Positions 42,208 to 50,381 of a stretch of DNA of 64,000 nucleotides are shown here, piece after piece; position 1 is the first letter of the stretch, and the number at the start of each line of letters is the position of its first letter. The stretch covers positions 124,001-188,000 of the forward strand of contig NZ_PYGD01000003.1 of NCBI RefSeq assembly GCF_003014535.1, written 5' to 3'. The notes beneath the pieces were generated by a model. That model was not told the origin of the DNA. It did no database searches and was given only the letters and a program-made list of their open reading frames with translations. The position numbers were made by a program, and so were the translations under genes. The stretch is from Taibaiella chishuiensis. GTDB taxonomy: Bacteria > Bacteroidota > Bacteroidia > Chitinophagales > Chitinophagaceae.

Positions 42208-42438
42208 ATGAAAAAGAACACACCTGTAAAACTGACCCTGACCCGTAAAACTGTAATGAGCCTTTCTGCACAGCAGAATGTAGCCGGTGGTATCGATGTT
42301 GCTGCAAGCGATCTGAAAAAGTGCGTACCCCTGACTGTAGCTCCGCCACAGTGCTGCCCGGCCTGCCGTTCCGGTGCTAACGCCACTGTAGCTAAAGAAT
42401 TCTGCATGGATATCCTCGACGGATTAAATAACCTGTAA
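42208..42438 (+). CDS. Cys-rich RiPP precursor peptide of an MNIO system
   Basis: A 76-residue peptide. The first 28 residues are a Lys/Thr/Leu-rich leader (KLTLTRKTVMSLSAQQ) ending in AGG, much like leaders of Bacteroidota RiPPs annotated as class I lanthipeptide-type. The core carries Cys39, Cys49, Cys50, Cys53 and Cys66 in a KKC...QCCPAC...FC arrangement. A DUF692/MNIO gene, whose family members rearrange or oxidise peptide cysteines, follows 87 bp downstream. No lanthipeptide dehydratase or cyclase is present. The assignment as MNIO substrate is inferred from position and Cys content. Confidence 0.85.
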   Translation: MKKNTPVKLTLTRKTVMSLSAQQNVAGGIDVAASDLKKCVPLTVAPPQCCPACRSGANATVAKEFCMDILDGLNNL

Positions 42439-42462
42439 TCTGCTGCTACGCCTGAAAGAGTT

Positions 42463-42508
42463 ACAGAGCCTGGGTTGTTGGATGCGACCAGGCTCTGTGA
42501 TTTTTTTT
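42463..42508 (+). terminator. Strong terminator between RiPP precursor and MNIO gene
   Basis: ACAGAGCCTGG (42463-42473) pairs perfectly with CCAGGCTCTGT (42488-42498), followed by GA and eight T. It sits only 24 bp after the precursor stop and before the MNIO start, so most transcripts should contain the precursor alone. Confidence 0.88.
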
Positions 42509-42525
42509 GTACCCCCTGTAAAAAC

Positions 42526-43425
42526 ATGCCTATGAAAACGCCGACCGGGATAGGGCTGATGTATAATATGGCCCTGGATCCTTACTTCGATCTCTACCCC
42601 GAAACCATCGACTACGTGGAAATAACCCCCGATATCCTGTTGCAGGACAAAGGGCCCGGGCAGCCCGGGCGGTTTGTACAGGCGCCGCGCGAATGGGATA
42701 CTGTGCGCCGGCTGGCGCGCCGCTGGCCTATGGTAGCGCATCATGTCGGGTTTTCGCTGGGTACCGACGGCTATTTCGACGAGGAATACCTCGAAAATGT
42801 AATACAGATGCACCGGGAATTCGGCTTTCACTGGCACAGCGACCACCTCTCCTACTCCAAACTGATCGAAGAAGGGCAACCCGAGTACAATACCTGCCTG
42901 GCCTTGCCGATACCCTACGATTCGGAATCGCTGGAGATGCTGATCAAAAAGACGCGTTATATCCGCTCGCGTATCGATCTGCCGTTCTTTATTGAGAACA
43001 ATGTTTATTTTACCGAGATCCCCGACGAAGAGTTTACGGAAGGTGAATTTGTAAAGGCACTATGCACAAGAGGCGACTGTGGTTTCCTGCTCGACCTGCA
43101 TAACGTGTATGTCAATGCCGTCAATTTTAATTTCGACCCTATTGCCTTTATCGACAGCCTCGATCTAAGCATGGTAGAGGAGATTCATATAGCGGGTGGC
43201 GACGAAATAGGCGGTATGCGTATGGACTCGCATTCGGGGCCTTGCCCTGAAGTGGTATGGGAGCTGCTCGATTATGTATTGCCCAGGGCGCCCAGGCTGC
43301 GGGGCATCACCTTCGAAGTGGATGAATCGTACCTGCCGCTGATCGGTTTTGAAAGCGTGGCCCGCGAGTTGCAGCGTGCCCGTGCTTTGTGGGATTTACA
43401 TAAAACGCCCAGCCATGTCGCTTAA
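42526..43425 (+). CDS. DUF692/MNIO-family multinuclear iron oxidase, RiPP maturase
   Basis: A 299-residue TIM-barrel protein of the MNIO family (relatives MbnB and TglH), which uses two or three iron ions and oxygen to alter peptide residues, mostly cysteines. Likely metal ligands, by family pattern, are His72/His73 (MVAHHVGFSLG), Asp106 and His107 (HWHSDHLSY, where Glu-His is more usual), Glu157/Asn158 (FIENNVY), Asp190 and Asn193 (LLDLHNVYVN), His221 (EIHIAGG), Asp234/His236 (DSHSG) and Glu264 (TFEVDES). The start at 42526 comes after the terminator; 42532 is also possible. Its last 11 bp overlap the next gene. Confidence 0.9.
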   Translation: MPMKTPTGIGLMYNMALDPYFDLYPETIDYVEITPDILLQDKGPGQPGRFVQAPREWDTVRRLARRWPMVAHHVGFSLGTDGYFDEEYLENVIQMHREFGFHWHSDHLSYSKLIEEGQPEYNTCLALPIPYDSESLEMLIKKTRYIRSRIDLPFFIENNVYFTEIPDEEFTEGEFVKALCTRGDCGFLLDLHNVYVNAVNFNFDPIAFIDSLDLSMVEEIHIAGGDEIGGMRMDSHSGPCPEVVWELLDYVLPRAPRLRGITFEVDESYLPLIGFESVARELQRARALWDLHKTPSHVA

Positions 43426-44137
43426 GTCGTACCAACTGGCGCTTGCCGCGATCGTGGCCAGTCCGCAAAAGGGTAAGGCCTATGCCGCCGACCCTGCACT
43501 GCTGGAGGCAGAGTTTGAGCTTACGCCCGCCGAGCGCGACCGGCTGCTGTATATGCTGCAGCAAAAGGGCATGCGTATTAACTATATGCTGTACCAGACC
43601 AACCGGATGACACCCCTGTCCATCTTTATGCCCTATACCTTCAAGGTATTGCGGCCACAACTGCTCGGTATCGTACAGCAATTCTGGAAAGTATATCCCA
43701 AAACGGCTTTCCAGTTTAAAGAAGAGATCGTTTTGTTCAGCGATTTTTTAAAAGAAAAAATAGACCGGGATGGATTGGATGCCCCATTCCTGCGCGACGT
43801 GATCCGCCTGGAAGACGGGTTGAACGATATCCGTTTCGGTATGCAGCCGCCGGCCGCTCCGGGCATTTTCAGCCTGCATCCTGCCGTGCGTGTGCTGCGC
43901 ACCACGGTCGATCCCCAATTACTGGCCGAAGCCATGGTTACTTACGACCATACCGCGGCGGCCCCCCTTATACCGCCAGCCGGCGGACCTTTCCTGATGC
44001 GGTACATTACCCGCCTCGAACTTTTCCCGGTTACCGCTGCCCTGGCTGCGGCATTGGAGCAGGGTAACCTGCCCGAGGAAAGCATGCCCCAGGACCTTGT
44101 CGACCAGGGCCTGGTACTTTGCGGTGCGCTGCAATAG
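43415..44137 (+). CDS. Putative MNIO partner protein (substrate recruitment)
   Basis: A 240-residue cytoplasmic protein, starting inside the MNIO gene end and so coupled to it. Residues of about 40-100 have a pattern like the DUF2063/MbnC-type partner proteins: an INYMLYQTNR segment, then LRPQLLGIVQQFWKVYP and FSDFLKEKI. Partners of this kind are required by several MNIO enzymes to present the leader. The C-terminal half (about 150-240) is not recognised. The family assignment is by pattern only, while the link to the MNIO enzyme is strong from the overlap. Confidence 0.7.
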   Translation: MSLKSYQLALAAIVASPQKGKAYAADPALLEAEFELTPAERDRLLYMLQQKGMRINYMLYQTNRMTPLSIFMPYTFKVLRPQLLGIVQQFWKVYPKTAFQFKEEIVLFSDFLKEKIDRDGLDAPFLRDVIRLEDGLNDIRFGMQPPAAPGIFSLHPAVRVLRTTVDPQLLAEAMVTYDHTAAAPLIPPAGGPFLMRYITRLELFPVTAALAAALEQGNLPEESMPQDLVDQGLVLCGALQ

Positions 44138-44295
44138 TCGCAAAACCGCTTCCATAGCCACTTTTGTTGTTTTGCCATGGGCGTCACTGCGGCGCCCGTA
44201 CCGGTATGGACCGGGCACGGGAAACCTGTTAAACTTTAGCTTCATCTGTTGCACAATTTGATTAACTTTGCAACCTTTCAAAAGCATCTGAGATC

Positions 44296-45633
44296 ATGTT
44301 TGATAATTTAAGCGACCGCCTCGACTCGGCCTTTAAACTTTTAAAAGGAGAAGGCCGTATATCTGAAATTAATGTAGCCACTACGGTAAAAGAGATACGT
44401 CGTGCCCTGGTGGATGCCGATGTGAACTATAAAATAGCCAAAGAATTTACCGATAAAGTAAAAGATAAAGCGCTGGGTGAAAAAGTGCTGACCGCCGTTT
44501 CGCCCGGGCAACTGATGGTAAAGATCGTTAAGGACGAGCTGGTGGAACTGATGGGTGGTACCGAAACTGAGCTTGACCTGAGCGACAAACCGACCATTAT
44601 CCTGATTGCGGGTCTGCAGGGTTCGGGTAAAACGACCTTCTCCGGCAAACTGGCCAATTACCTCAATACCAAAAAACATAAAAAACCACTGCTGGTAGCC
44701 GGCGACGTATACCGTCCGGCGGCGATCAACCAGCTGCAGGTACTGGGCGAACAAATTAAAGTACCGGTATATACCGAACCCGAAAATAAAGATGTGGTAC
44801 AGATCGCGCTGAACGCGATCGCCCAGGCTAAAAAAGATGGCAACGGCGTCGTGATTATCGATACCGCGGGCCGCCTGGCCGTAGACGAGGCCATGATGAC
44901 CGAGGTGGCCAATATTAAAAATGCCGTAAACCCGAGAGAGATCCTGTTCGTTGTCGATTCGATGACCGGCCAGGATGCCGTAAATACTGCCAAAGCCTTT
45001 AACGACCGCCTCGACTTTACCGGTGTGGTACTGACCAAGCTCGACGGTGATACCCGCGGTGGTGCTGCCCTTTCGATCCAGTATACCGTAACCAAGCCCA
45101 TCAAGTTTGTGAGCATGGGCGAAAAGCTCGATACCCTCGATGTGTTCTACCCCGAGCGTATGGCACAGCGTATCCTGGGTATGGGCGATATCATCTCGCT
45201 GGTAGAGCGCGCGCAGGACCAGTTCGACGAGGAAGAAGCCAAAAAGATCGAAAAGAAGATCCGGGCCAATAAATTTGATTTCGACGATTTTAAAACCCAG
45301 CTGGGCCAGATCAAGAAAATGGGTAATATCAAAGACCTGTTGGGTATGATCCCCGGTATCGGTAAAGCCATCAAGGATATCGACATCAGCGACGACGCCT
45401 TTAAAGGGATCGAAGCCATGATCGACTCCATGACGCCGCAGGAACGCGCTAATCCCGATATCATCACCCCTGCACGCCGCAAGCGTATTGCCGTGGGCGC
45501 CGGTAAGGATATCTCCGAAATGAATGCCTTTATGAAACAGTTCGAGCAGATGCGGGGTATGATGAAGCAGATGAATAAGTTTAAAGGTATGGGTATGCCG
45601 GGTATGGGTATGCCGATGATGGGCCGTAAGTAA
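44296..45633 (+). CDS. ffh: Signal recognition particle protein Ffh
   Basis: A 445-residue SRP54 GTPase. The N domain (1-85) includes ADVNYKIAKEFTDKVKDKA, the G domain has GLQGSGKTTFSGKLANYL (G1), DTAGRLAVDEAMM (G3) and TKLDGDTRGGAALS (G4 region), and the M domain is Met-rich, ending GMPGMGMPMMGRK. Complete and of normal length. It begins about 160 bp after the MNIO partner gene, and appears to be a separate housekeeping unit with its own terminator. Confidence 0.97.
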   Translation: MFDNLSDRLDSAFKLLKGEGRISEINVATTVKEIRRALVDADVNYKIAKEFTDKVKDKALGEKVLTAVSPGQLMVKIVKDELVELMGGTETELDLSDKPTIILIAGLQGSGKTTFSGKLANYLNTKKHKKPLLVAGDVYRPAAINQLQVLGEQIKVPVYTEPENKDVVQIALNAIAQAKKDGNGVVIIDTAGRLAVDEAMMTEVANIKNAVNPREILFVVDSMTGQDAVNTAKAFNDRLDFTGVVLTKLDGDTRGGAALSIQYTVTKPIKFVSMGEKLDTLDVFYPERMAQRILGMGDIISLVERAQDQFDEEEAKKIEKKIRANKFDFDDFKTQLGQIKKMGNIKDLLGMIPGIGKAIKDIDISDDAFKGIEAMIDSMTPQERANPDIITPARRKRIAVGAGKDISEMNAFMKQFEQMRGMMKQMNKFKGMGMPGMGMPMMGRK

Positions 45634-45679
45634 TTAAGGATACGGGCCCGGCAACGCCTGGTTATAAAAATATAAAAAT

Positions 45680-45714
45680 AAGCCCCTTACATATTGTTGT
45701 AAGGGGCTTTTGTA
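45680..45714 (+). terminator. Intrinsic terminator after ffh
   Basis: AAGCCCCTTACA (45680-45691) pairs with TGTAAGGGGCTT (45698-45709), followed by TTGT. Confidence 0.85.
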
Positions 45715-45800
45715 TGGCCCGGGCATGCCGCCCGGCGTTGTTGTGAACAACAGTTCAGTAAATTCGCTACATTTGTCCCGTTTTTTAAAAAAATCATAAA

Positions 45801-46979
45801 ATGAAAGAAGTAGTTATCGTATCTGCCGTACGCACTCCCATAGGTAGCTGGGGTGGATCATTAAAAGATTTTTCTGCTACCCAATTGGGTGCGATAGCCA
45901 TTAAAGGAGCACTGGATAAGATAGGCCTGGATGTGAACGAAGTGAATGAAGTGCTGATGGGCAGTGTTATGCAGGCCAACCTGGGCCAGGCTCCGGCCCG
46001 CCAGGCGGCTAAATTTGCAGGTCTGCCCGACAATGTGATCTGTACTACAGTGAACAAAGTATGTGCCAGCGGTATGAAAGCGGTAATGCAGGGTGCACAG
46101 GCTATTATGCTGGGCGATGCCGATGTGGTGGTTGCCGGCGGTATGGAGAGCATGAGCAATGTGCCTTTCTACAGTCCTAACCTGCGTTGGGGTAATAAAT
46201 ATGGTAACGTAAGCCTGATCGACGGCCTGGCCAAAGACGGTCTTACCGATGTATACCACAACTATCCTATGGGTAATGCTGCCGAGCTGTGTGCTTCGGA
46301 GTGCAATATCAGCCGCGAAGAGCAGGATGCATTTGCCATCCAGAGCTACCAGCGCAGCCAGGCTTCCGTTAACGAAGGCCGCTTTGCCAACGAGATCGTA
46401 CCGGTAGAGATTCCGCAGCGTAAAGGCGATCCAATTAAATTTGAAAAAGACGAAGAGCCTTTTAACGTAAAATTCGATAAGATTCCGGCGCTGAACTCAG
46501 CCTTCGTAAAAGGTGGTTCGGTAACTGCTGCCAACGCGTCTACCATGAACGACGGCGCTGCCGCCCTGGTACTGATGAGCCGCGAAAAGGCCGATGCCCT
46601 GGGCATTAAGCCCCTGGCGGTTATCAAAGGTTATGCCGATGCGGAGCAGGCTCCGGAGTGGTTTACCACAACGCCCGCCAAAGCCGTGCCTAAAGCCGTA
46701 GCCAAAGCAGGTCTGAAACTGGAAGACGTAGAATACTTCGAACTGAACGAAGCCTTCAGCGTGGTGGGCATTGCCAACTGTCAGAAAATGAACCTGAAAC
46801 CAGAGCAGGTAAACGTAAACGGCGGTGCGGTAGCACTGGGTCACCCGCTGGGTGCAAGTGGCGCCCGTATCCTGGTTACCCTGATCAATGTACTGGAACA
46901 GAAAAATGCGAAGATCGGCGCAGCCGGTATCTGCAACGGTGGCGGTGGCGCCAGCGCGGTAGTGATCGAGCGTATCTAA
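45801..46979 (+). CDS. Acetyl-CoA C-acetyltransferase (thiolase)
   Basis: A 392-residue thiolase. The acylated Cys is in VNKVCASGMKAVMQGAQ. The C-terminal motifs NGGAVALGHPLGASGARILVTL (catalytic His) and GICNGGGGASAVVIERI (second Cys) are complete. VVAGGMESMSNVPF is also standard. It can condense two acetyl-CoA or cleave acetoacetyl-CoA; direction and chain length cannot be read from the sequence. No other beta-oxidation genes lie close. Confidence 0.94.
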   Translation: MKEVVIVSAVRTPIGSWGGSLKDFSATQLGAIAIKGALDKIGLDVNEVNEVLMGSVMQANLGQAPARQAAKFAGLPDNVICTTVNKVCASGMKAVMQGAQAIMLGDADVVVAGGMESMSNVPFYSPNLRWGNKYGNVSLIDGLAKDGLTDVYHNYPMGNAAELCASECNISREEQDAFAIQSYQRSQASVNEGRFANEIVPVEIPQRKGDPIKFEKDEEPFNVKFDKIPALNSAFVKGGSVTAANASTMNDGAAALVLMSREKADALGIKPLAVIKGYADAEQAPEWFTTTPAKAVPKAVAKAGLKLEDVEYFELNEAFSVVGIANCQKMNLKPEQVNVNGGAVALGHPLGASGARILVTLINVLEQKNAKIGAAGICNGGGGASAVVIERI

Positions 46980-46999
46980 GCGGTAACATAAATAGCATT

Positions 47000-47034
47000 G
47001 TAAAGCTGTCCTGGTAAGGGCAGCTTTACGCGTT
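47000..47034 (+). terminator. Weak hairpin after the thiolase gene
   Basis: GTAAAGCTG (47000-47008) pairs with CAGCTTTAC (47021-47029). The following GCGTTTA is a poor T run, so termination is uncertain. Confidence 0.4.
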
Positions 47035-47171
47035 TATAGCATTCGGGGAAAATGTTAATGAATGTTCAAATTTGGGGCCCGCAGGTAAAGTTTTCATTAA
47101 GGTCGTGTTTTTTATAGATGACTTATTTTACATTTGTTTAGTAAACACAAAACCCACCCTTAACAAACCTG

Positions 47172-47912
47172 ATGAACAGATCTACATTACGAAGCACAGC
47201 CGTGCTTCTGGCACTTTTTACCCTTAACCGCGCCGCTGCCCAGGAAGAATACTCGCCCAACCGCTGGAAAGAAAGCCTGCGCCTCAACCTTAAAGACGAG
47301 CCGGTACACTATACCGATACGGTATTTGTCAATACGACCGACCGTCAGGCTATCGACGTCGTGATTGGCGGTTATGCCTACCGGGGTACTGTAAACCAGG
47401 ATTCGCTCAATATCGGCAGCCGCACCTTCCACGTCGTAAAAAACGAAGAGGGCGAACTGCGCTTGAAGTATGGTAAACTGGTCCATGTATTTACACGCGA
47501 GCCCAAAGGCATGGTAGCTGCCGATGCTCCCGAATTTGCCGCACAAAACCGCATACCGGACGAGCCGTTGACCAAGCTAAACCAGAAACAACTGCATGGC
47601 ACCTGGCTGGTCTACAAGAAAAGCCTCAGGGAAGGCGCCGATGCCGATGTGAAGAATATTCCCTACTTCCGGAAACTGGAGTTGTATGCAACTGCCGGCA
47701 AAGGGAAAGCGCAAAAATCCCGGAATGGACAAAAGGGCTATATGATACTGGCCTCGAATATCGCCTGGAAAGTAGCCGGCATAAAGGGCGGTGAAATCAG
47801 CCTGCTTACCACGCTTAACCAACCCGTTACCGTAAAGGTGCTGCGCCAGACGCCCAACGAGCTGTTGATCGAGGACGACTACAAAGTGGTATACTTCCTG
47901 AAGAAACATTAA
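47172..47912 (+). CDS. Secreted protein with lipocalin-like C-terminal part, function unknown
   Basis: A 246-residue exported protein with a signal peptide ending RAAAQ (residue 24). Residues 40-120 are beta-rich and Asp/Tyr-containing. Residues of about 138-246 (KQLHGTWLVYKKSLREG, then a run of strands ending DDYKVVYFLKKH) have the beta-barrel rhythm of lipocalin-like proteins. The similarity is by pattern only, with no ligand site recognised. Confidence 0.65.
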   Translation: MNRSTLRSTAVLLALFTLNRAAAQEEYSPNRWKESLRLNLKDEPVHYTDTVFVNTTDRQAIDVVIGGYAYRGTVNQDSLNIGSRTFHVVKNEEGELRLKYGKLVHVFTREPKGMVAADAPEFAAQNRIPDEPLTKLNQKQLHGTWLVYKKSLREGADADVKNIPYFRKLELYATAGKGKAQKSRNGQKGYMILASNIAWKVAGIKGGEISLLTTLNQPVTVKVLRQTPNELLIEDDYKVVYFLKKH

Positions 47913-47938
47913 TACATCCCCCGGTGAAAAAACTTGTT

Positions 47939-47975
47939 GCAGGCCGCTTACTACAAGCGGCCTGCCGTTTTACCG
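47939..47975. terminator. Bidirectional terminator between convergent genes
   Basis: GCAGGCCGCTT (47939-47949) pairs with AAGCGGCCTGC (47955-47965) with a 5-nt loop. CGTTTTA follows on the plus strand and AACAAGTTTTTTC on the minus strand, serving both neighbours. Confidence 0.8.
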
Positions 47976-47988
47976 GGGGAGCGGCGCC

Positions 47989-48660
47989 TTAAGAAAGGCC
48001 TGCAATCAGGTTGATGGTGAGCGCCACGATAATGGTATTGAAGCCAAACGAGATGAGGCCATGCAGCAACACCGTTTTGCGTAAGCGCGAAGAACTGACC
48101 GCGACATCGGATACCTGGAAAGTCATACCGATCACGAACGAGAAATAGGCGAAATCGAGAAAGCCGGGCTGGGGCTCCTCGGGAAACTCCAGTCCGCCGG
48201 CATGTACCTCGGGGTGCTGCCGGTGGTCGGCATAAAACATATAGGCATACCGCGTGGTAAAGAGGGTATGTACCAGGGTCCAGGACAGCAGCAGGCCCAG
48301 GAAGGCGGTTACCAGCAGGAACGAGAGCTGGCTATGCTCTTTGCGGCCAAGCAGGAGCAGGAATACCGTAAGGAAGCCGGCCATCGTGGCCAACAGCGAC
48401 AGTACGAATACGGTAATGCCCTTTTCGTGCTGCAATTGTGCCTCCCTGCGCATAACGCTGTGACTGAGTGGTTTAAAAAAACCGACCCAGCTCAGCAGCA
48501 GGAAACAAAGACAGAAAATATCCCAGCCGAGCAGGATGCACAGGGCTTGCTGGGTGCCGGCCCCGGATGCGGCCAAGTAGGTAATGATGCCTGCCAATGC
48601 GCTGATTGCCAGCTTTTTTGCGCCACTTAAGCGGTGAGAAACCGGTGCTTTTTTGCTCAT
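47989..48660 (-). CDS. DUF1345 membrane protein
   Basis: A 223-residue inner-membrane protein with about five to six helices. The family pattern is seen in GWDIFCLCFLLLSW, HTLFTTRYAYMFYADH and the C-terminal DFAYFSFVIGMTFQVSDVAVSSSRLRKTVLLHGLISFGFNTIIVALTINL, which is diagnostic for DUF1345. Function is unknown. Confidence 0.88.
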   Translation of the reverse strand: MSKKAPVSHRLSGAKKLAISALAGIITYLAASGAGTQQALCILLGWDIFCLCFLLLSWVGFFKPLSHSVMRREAQLQHEKGITVFVLSLLATMAGFLTVFLLLLGRKEHSQLSFLLVTAFLGLLLSWTLVHTLFTTRYAYMFYADHRQHPEVHAGGLEFPEEPQPGFLDFAYFSFVIGMTFQVSDVAVSSSRLRKTVLLHGLISFGFNTIIVALTINLIAGLS

Positions 48661-48751
48661 TATAGTTCTAAGATAATGATTATTTGTAATAAAGGTTATT
48701 TCTGGAAATGTTTCTTATATTTGCCTTTTCCAATAAACTTTAAATAAGTAA

Positions 48752-49381
48752 ATGAGTATCATAATTCTCCTGGTTTTTGCATATTTGATCGGCTCCATAC
48801 CAACGGCAGTTTGGGTTAGTAAAAGGATTTACGGACTGGATATCAGGGAACACGGCAGCGGTAATGCAGGCGCTACCAATACATTCAGGGTTTTAGGAAA
48901 AAAAGCAGGTATCGGCGTCATGATCGTGGATATGCTGAAAGGTTTTGTGGCAGTGAAGTTATCTTATCTTGCCGGTTTTCATTCCGGTTCCGAACAACTT
49001 ACTAATTTACAGGTTGGCCTGGGCCTTTGCGCCGTAGTAGGCCATATCTTTCCCATATGGGCCGGTTTCCGGGGCGGTAAGGGTATTGCAACCCTCTTCG
49101 GTATGATCCTGGCTATCCATCCTATTGTTGCGATCAGCCTGGTGGCCGTATTCCTGCTGATGCTCTTCCTGACCCGTTACGTATCCCTGAGCTCTATGGC
49201 GGCCAGCGTGGCTTTCCCCGTACTGATCCTCTTTATTTTTAAAGACCAGGCGCCCGAGATCTCTTATAAACTGTTTGCCATTGCTACGGCTTGTATGGTA
49301 GTGCTTACCCATCATAAAAACATCAGCAGGCTGCTTGCCGGTAATGAAAGCAAAGTACGCCTGATCAAACGCAGGAAATAA
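48752..49381 (+). CDS. plsY: Acyl-phosphate glycerol-3-phosphate acyltransferase PlsY
   Basis: A 209-residue membrane enzyme that starts phospholipid synthesis from acyl-phosphate. The three conserved loops are present: GSIPTAVWVSKRIYGLDIREHGSGNAGATNTFR, HIFPIWAGFRGGKGIAT and HHKNISRLLAGNE. About five membrane helices. Normal length. A TATATTTG element is at 48716-48723, but no good upstream element is visible. Confidence 0.95.
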   Translation: MSIIILLVFAYLIGSIPTAVWVSKRIYGLDIREHGSGNAGATNTFRVLGKKAGIGVMIVDMLKGFVAVKLSYLAGFHSGSEQLTNLQVGLGLCAVVGHIFPIWAGFRGGKGIATLFGMILAIHPIVAISLVAVFLLMLFLTRYVSLSSMAASVAFPVLILFIFKDQAPEISYKLFAIATACMVVLTHHKNISRLLAGNESKVRLIKRRK

Positions 49382-49403
49382 CGATACGGATAAACGATAT
49401 TCA

Positions 49404-49438
49404 GAAAAGTCTTTCGCGGTTTTGCGGAAGACTTTTTT
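49404..49438 (+). terminator. Intrinsic terminator after plsY
   Basis: AAAAGTCTTTCGC pairs with GCGGAAGACTTTT around the loop GGTTTT, and the run TTTTTT ends the element. Confidence 0.8.
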
Positions 49439-49541
49439 AATTGCCTACCGCAAAGCCTGTATTTTTTATTAATTTGGCTGTCGCTAGGTTTTCTGTGAAC
49501 TAATTACGCAGAAATGTATTTTAACCTGTAAAAGCTAACCG

Positions 49542-50351
49542 ATGAAAAGTCTGTCCCTGCTCCGTACCCTTGCATTGGCTGCCGTTGCACTTTCGGCGCC
49601 GGCCTGCTACCGCAATCCCGTTACCGGCCGCTCTTCGCTCAACCTCGTGGATGAGGGCACGCTCAACAATATGTCGCAGCAGCAATACACGAGCTTTATG
49701 GCCACCAATAAGCCGGTAAACGGCACCGGCGACGCTACCCAGGTAAAGCGGGTAGGCGAGAAGCTGGCGGCCGCGATCAACCGGTATTTTGCCTCCAAGG
49801 GGCAGAGTAGTGTATTGAACGGTTATAAATGGGAGTTTAACCTGGTCAATTCGAAAGAGGCCAATGCCTGGTGTATGCCGGGTGGCAAGGTAGTAGTATA
49901 CTCCGGTATATTGCCGGTAACGAAAACCGAGGCCGGCTTGGCCGTGGTGATGGGGCACGAGATCGCGCATGCCATTGCCCGCCACGGCAACGAGCGTATG
50001 AGCCAGGGCCTGGTGCAACAGGCCGGCGGAGCGGCGCTTTCGGTAGCGCTGGCCAATAAACCTGCAGAGACACAACAGTTGTTTAATACGGCCTACGGCG
50101 TTACCAGCAATGTGGTGGGTATCCTACCTTATTCCCGCAAGCATGAGAGCGAGGCCGATGAAATGGGGCTTATCTTTATGGCTATGGCGGGTTACGATCC
50201 CAACGAGGCGGTAGCCTTCTGGCAACGTATGGCCGCCCTGGGCGGCAGTAAGCCACCGGAGTTGCTGAGCACGCACCCGGGCGACCAGACCCGCATCGAC
50301 CAGATCAAAAAGCTGATCCCGAAAGCGATGCAATACTATACCAAAAACTAG
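49542..50351 (+). CDS. M48-family metallopeptidase lipoprotein
   Basis: A 269-residue exported zinc protease. The lipobox SAPAC puts the lipidated Cys at residue 22, so the enzyme is membrane-anchored in the periplasm. The zinc site is HEIAH at 139-143, with the third ligand in the HESEAD segment at 201-206. NAWCMPGGKVVVYSGILPV is typical of LoiP/BepA-type quality-control proteases. It lacks the TPR domain of BepA. It is probably involved in outer-membrane protein maintenance (family knowledge). Confidence 0.9.
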   Translation: MKSLSLLRTLALAAVALSAPACYRNPVTGRSSLNLVDEGTLNNMSQQQYTSFMATNKPVNGTGDATQVKRVGEKLAAAINRYFASKGQSSVLNGYKWEFNLVNSKEANAWCMPGGKVVVYSGILPVTKTEAGLAVVMGHEIAHAIARHGNERMSQGLVQQAGGAALSVALANKPAETQQLFNTAYGVTSNVVGILPYSRKHESEADEMGLIFMAMAGYDPNEAVAFWQRMAALGGSKPPELLSTHPGDQTRIDQIKKLIPKAMQYYTKN

Positions 50352-50381
50352 GCCCCGTAAGACCTCCTCAACGACTGCCGC

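Noticed and set aside
42208-42438. Lanthipeptide reading of the Cys-rich precursor
   Set aside because: The leader is similar in style, but there is no dehydratase or cyclase gene nearby and the adjacent maturase is an MNIO enzyme.
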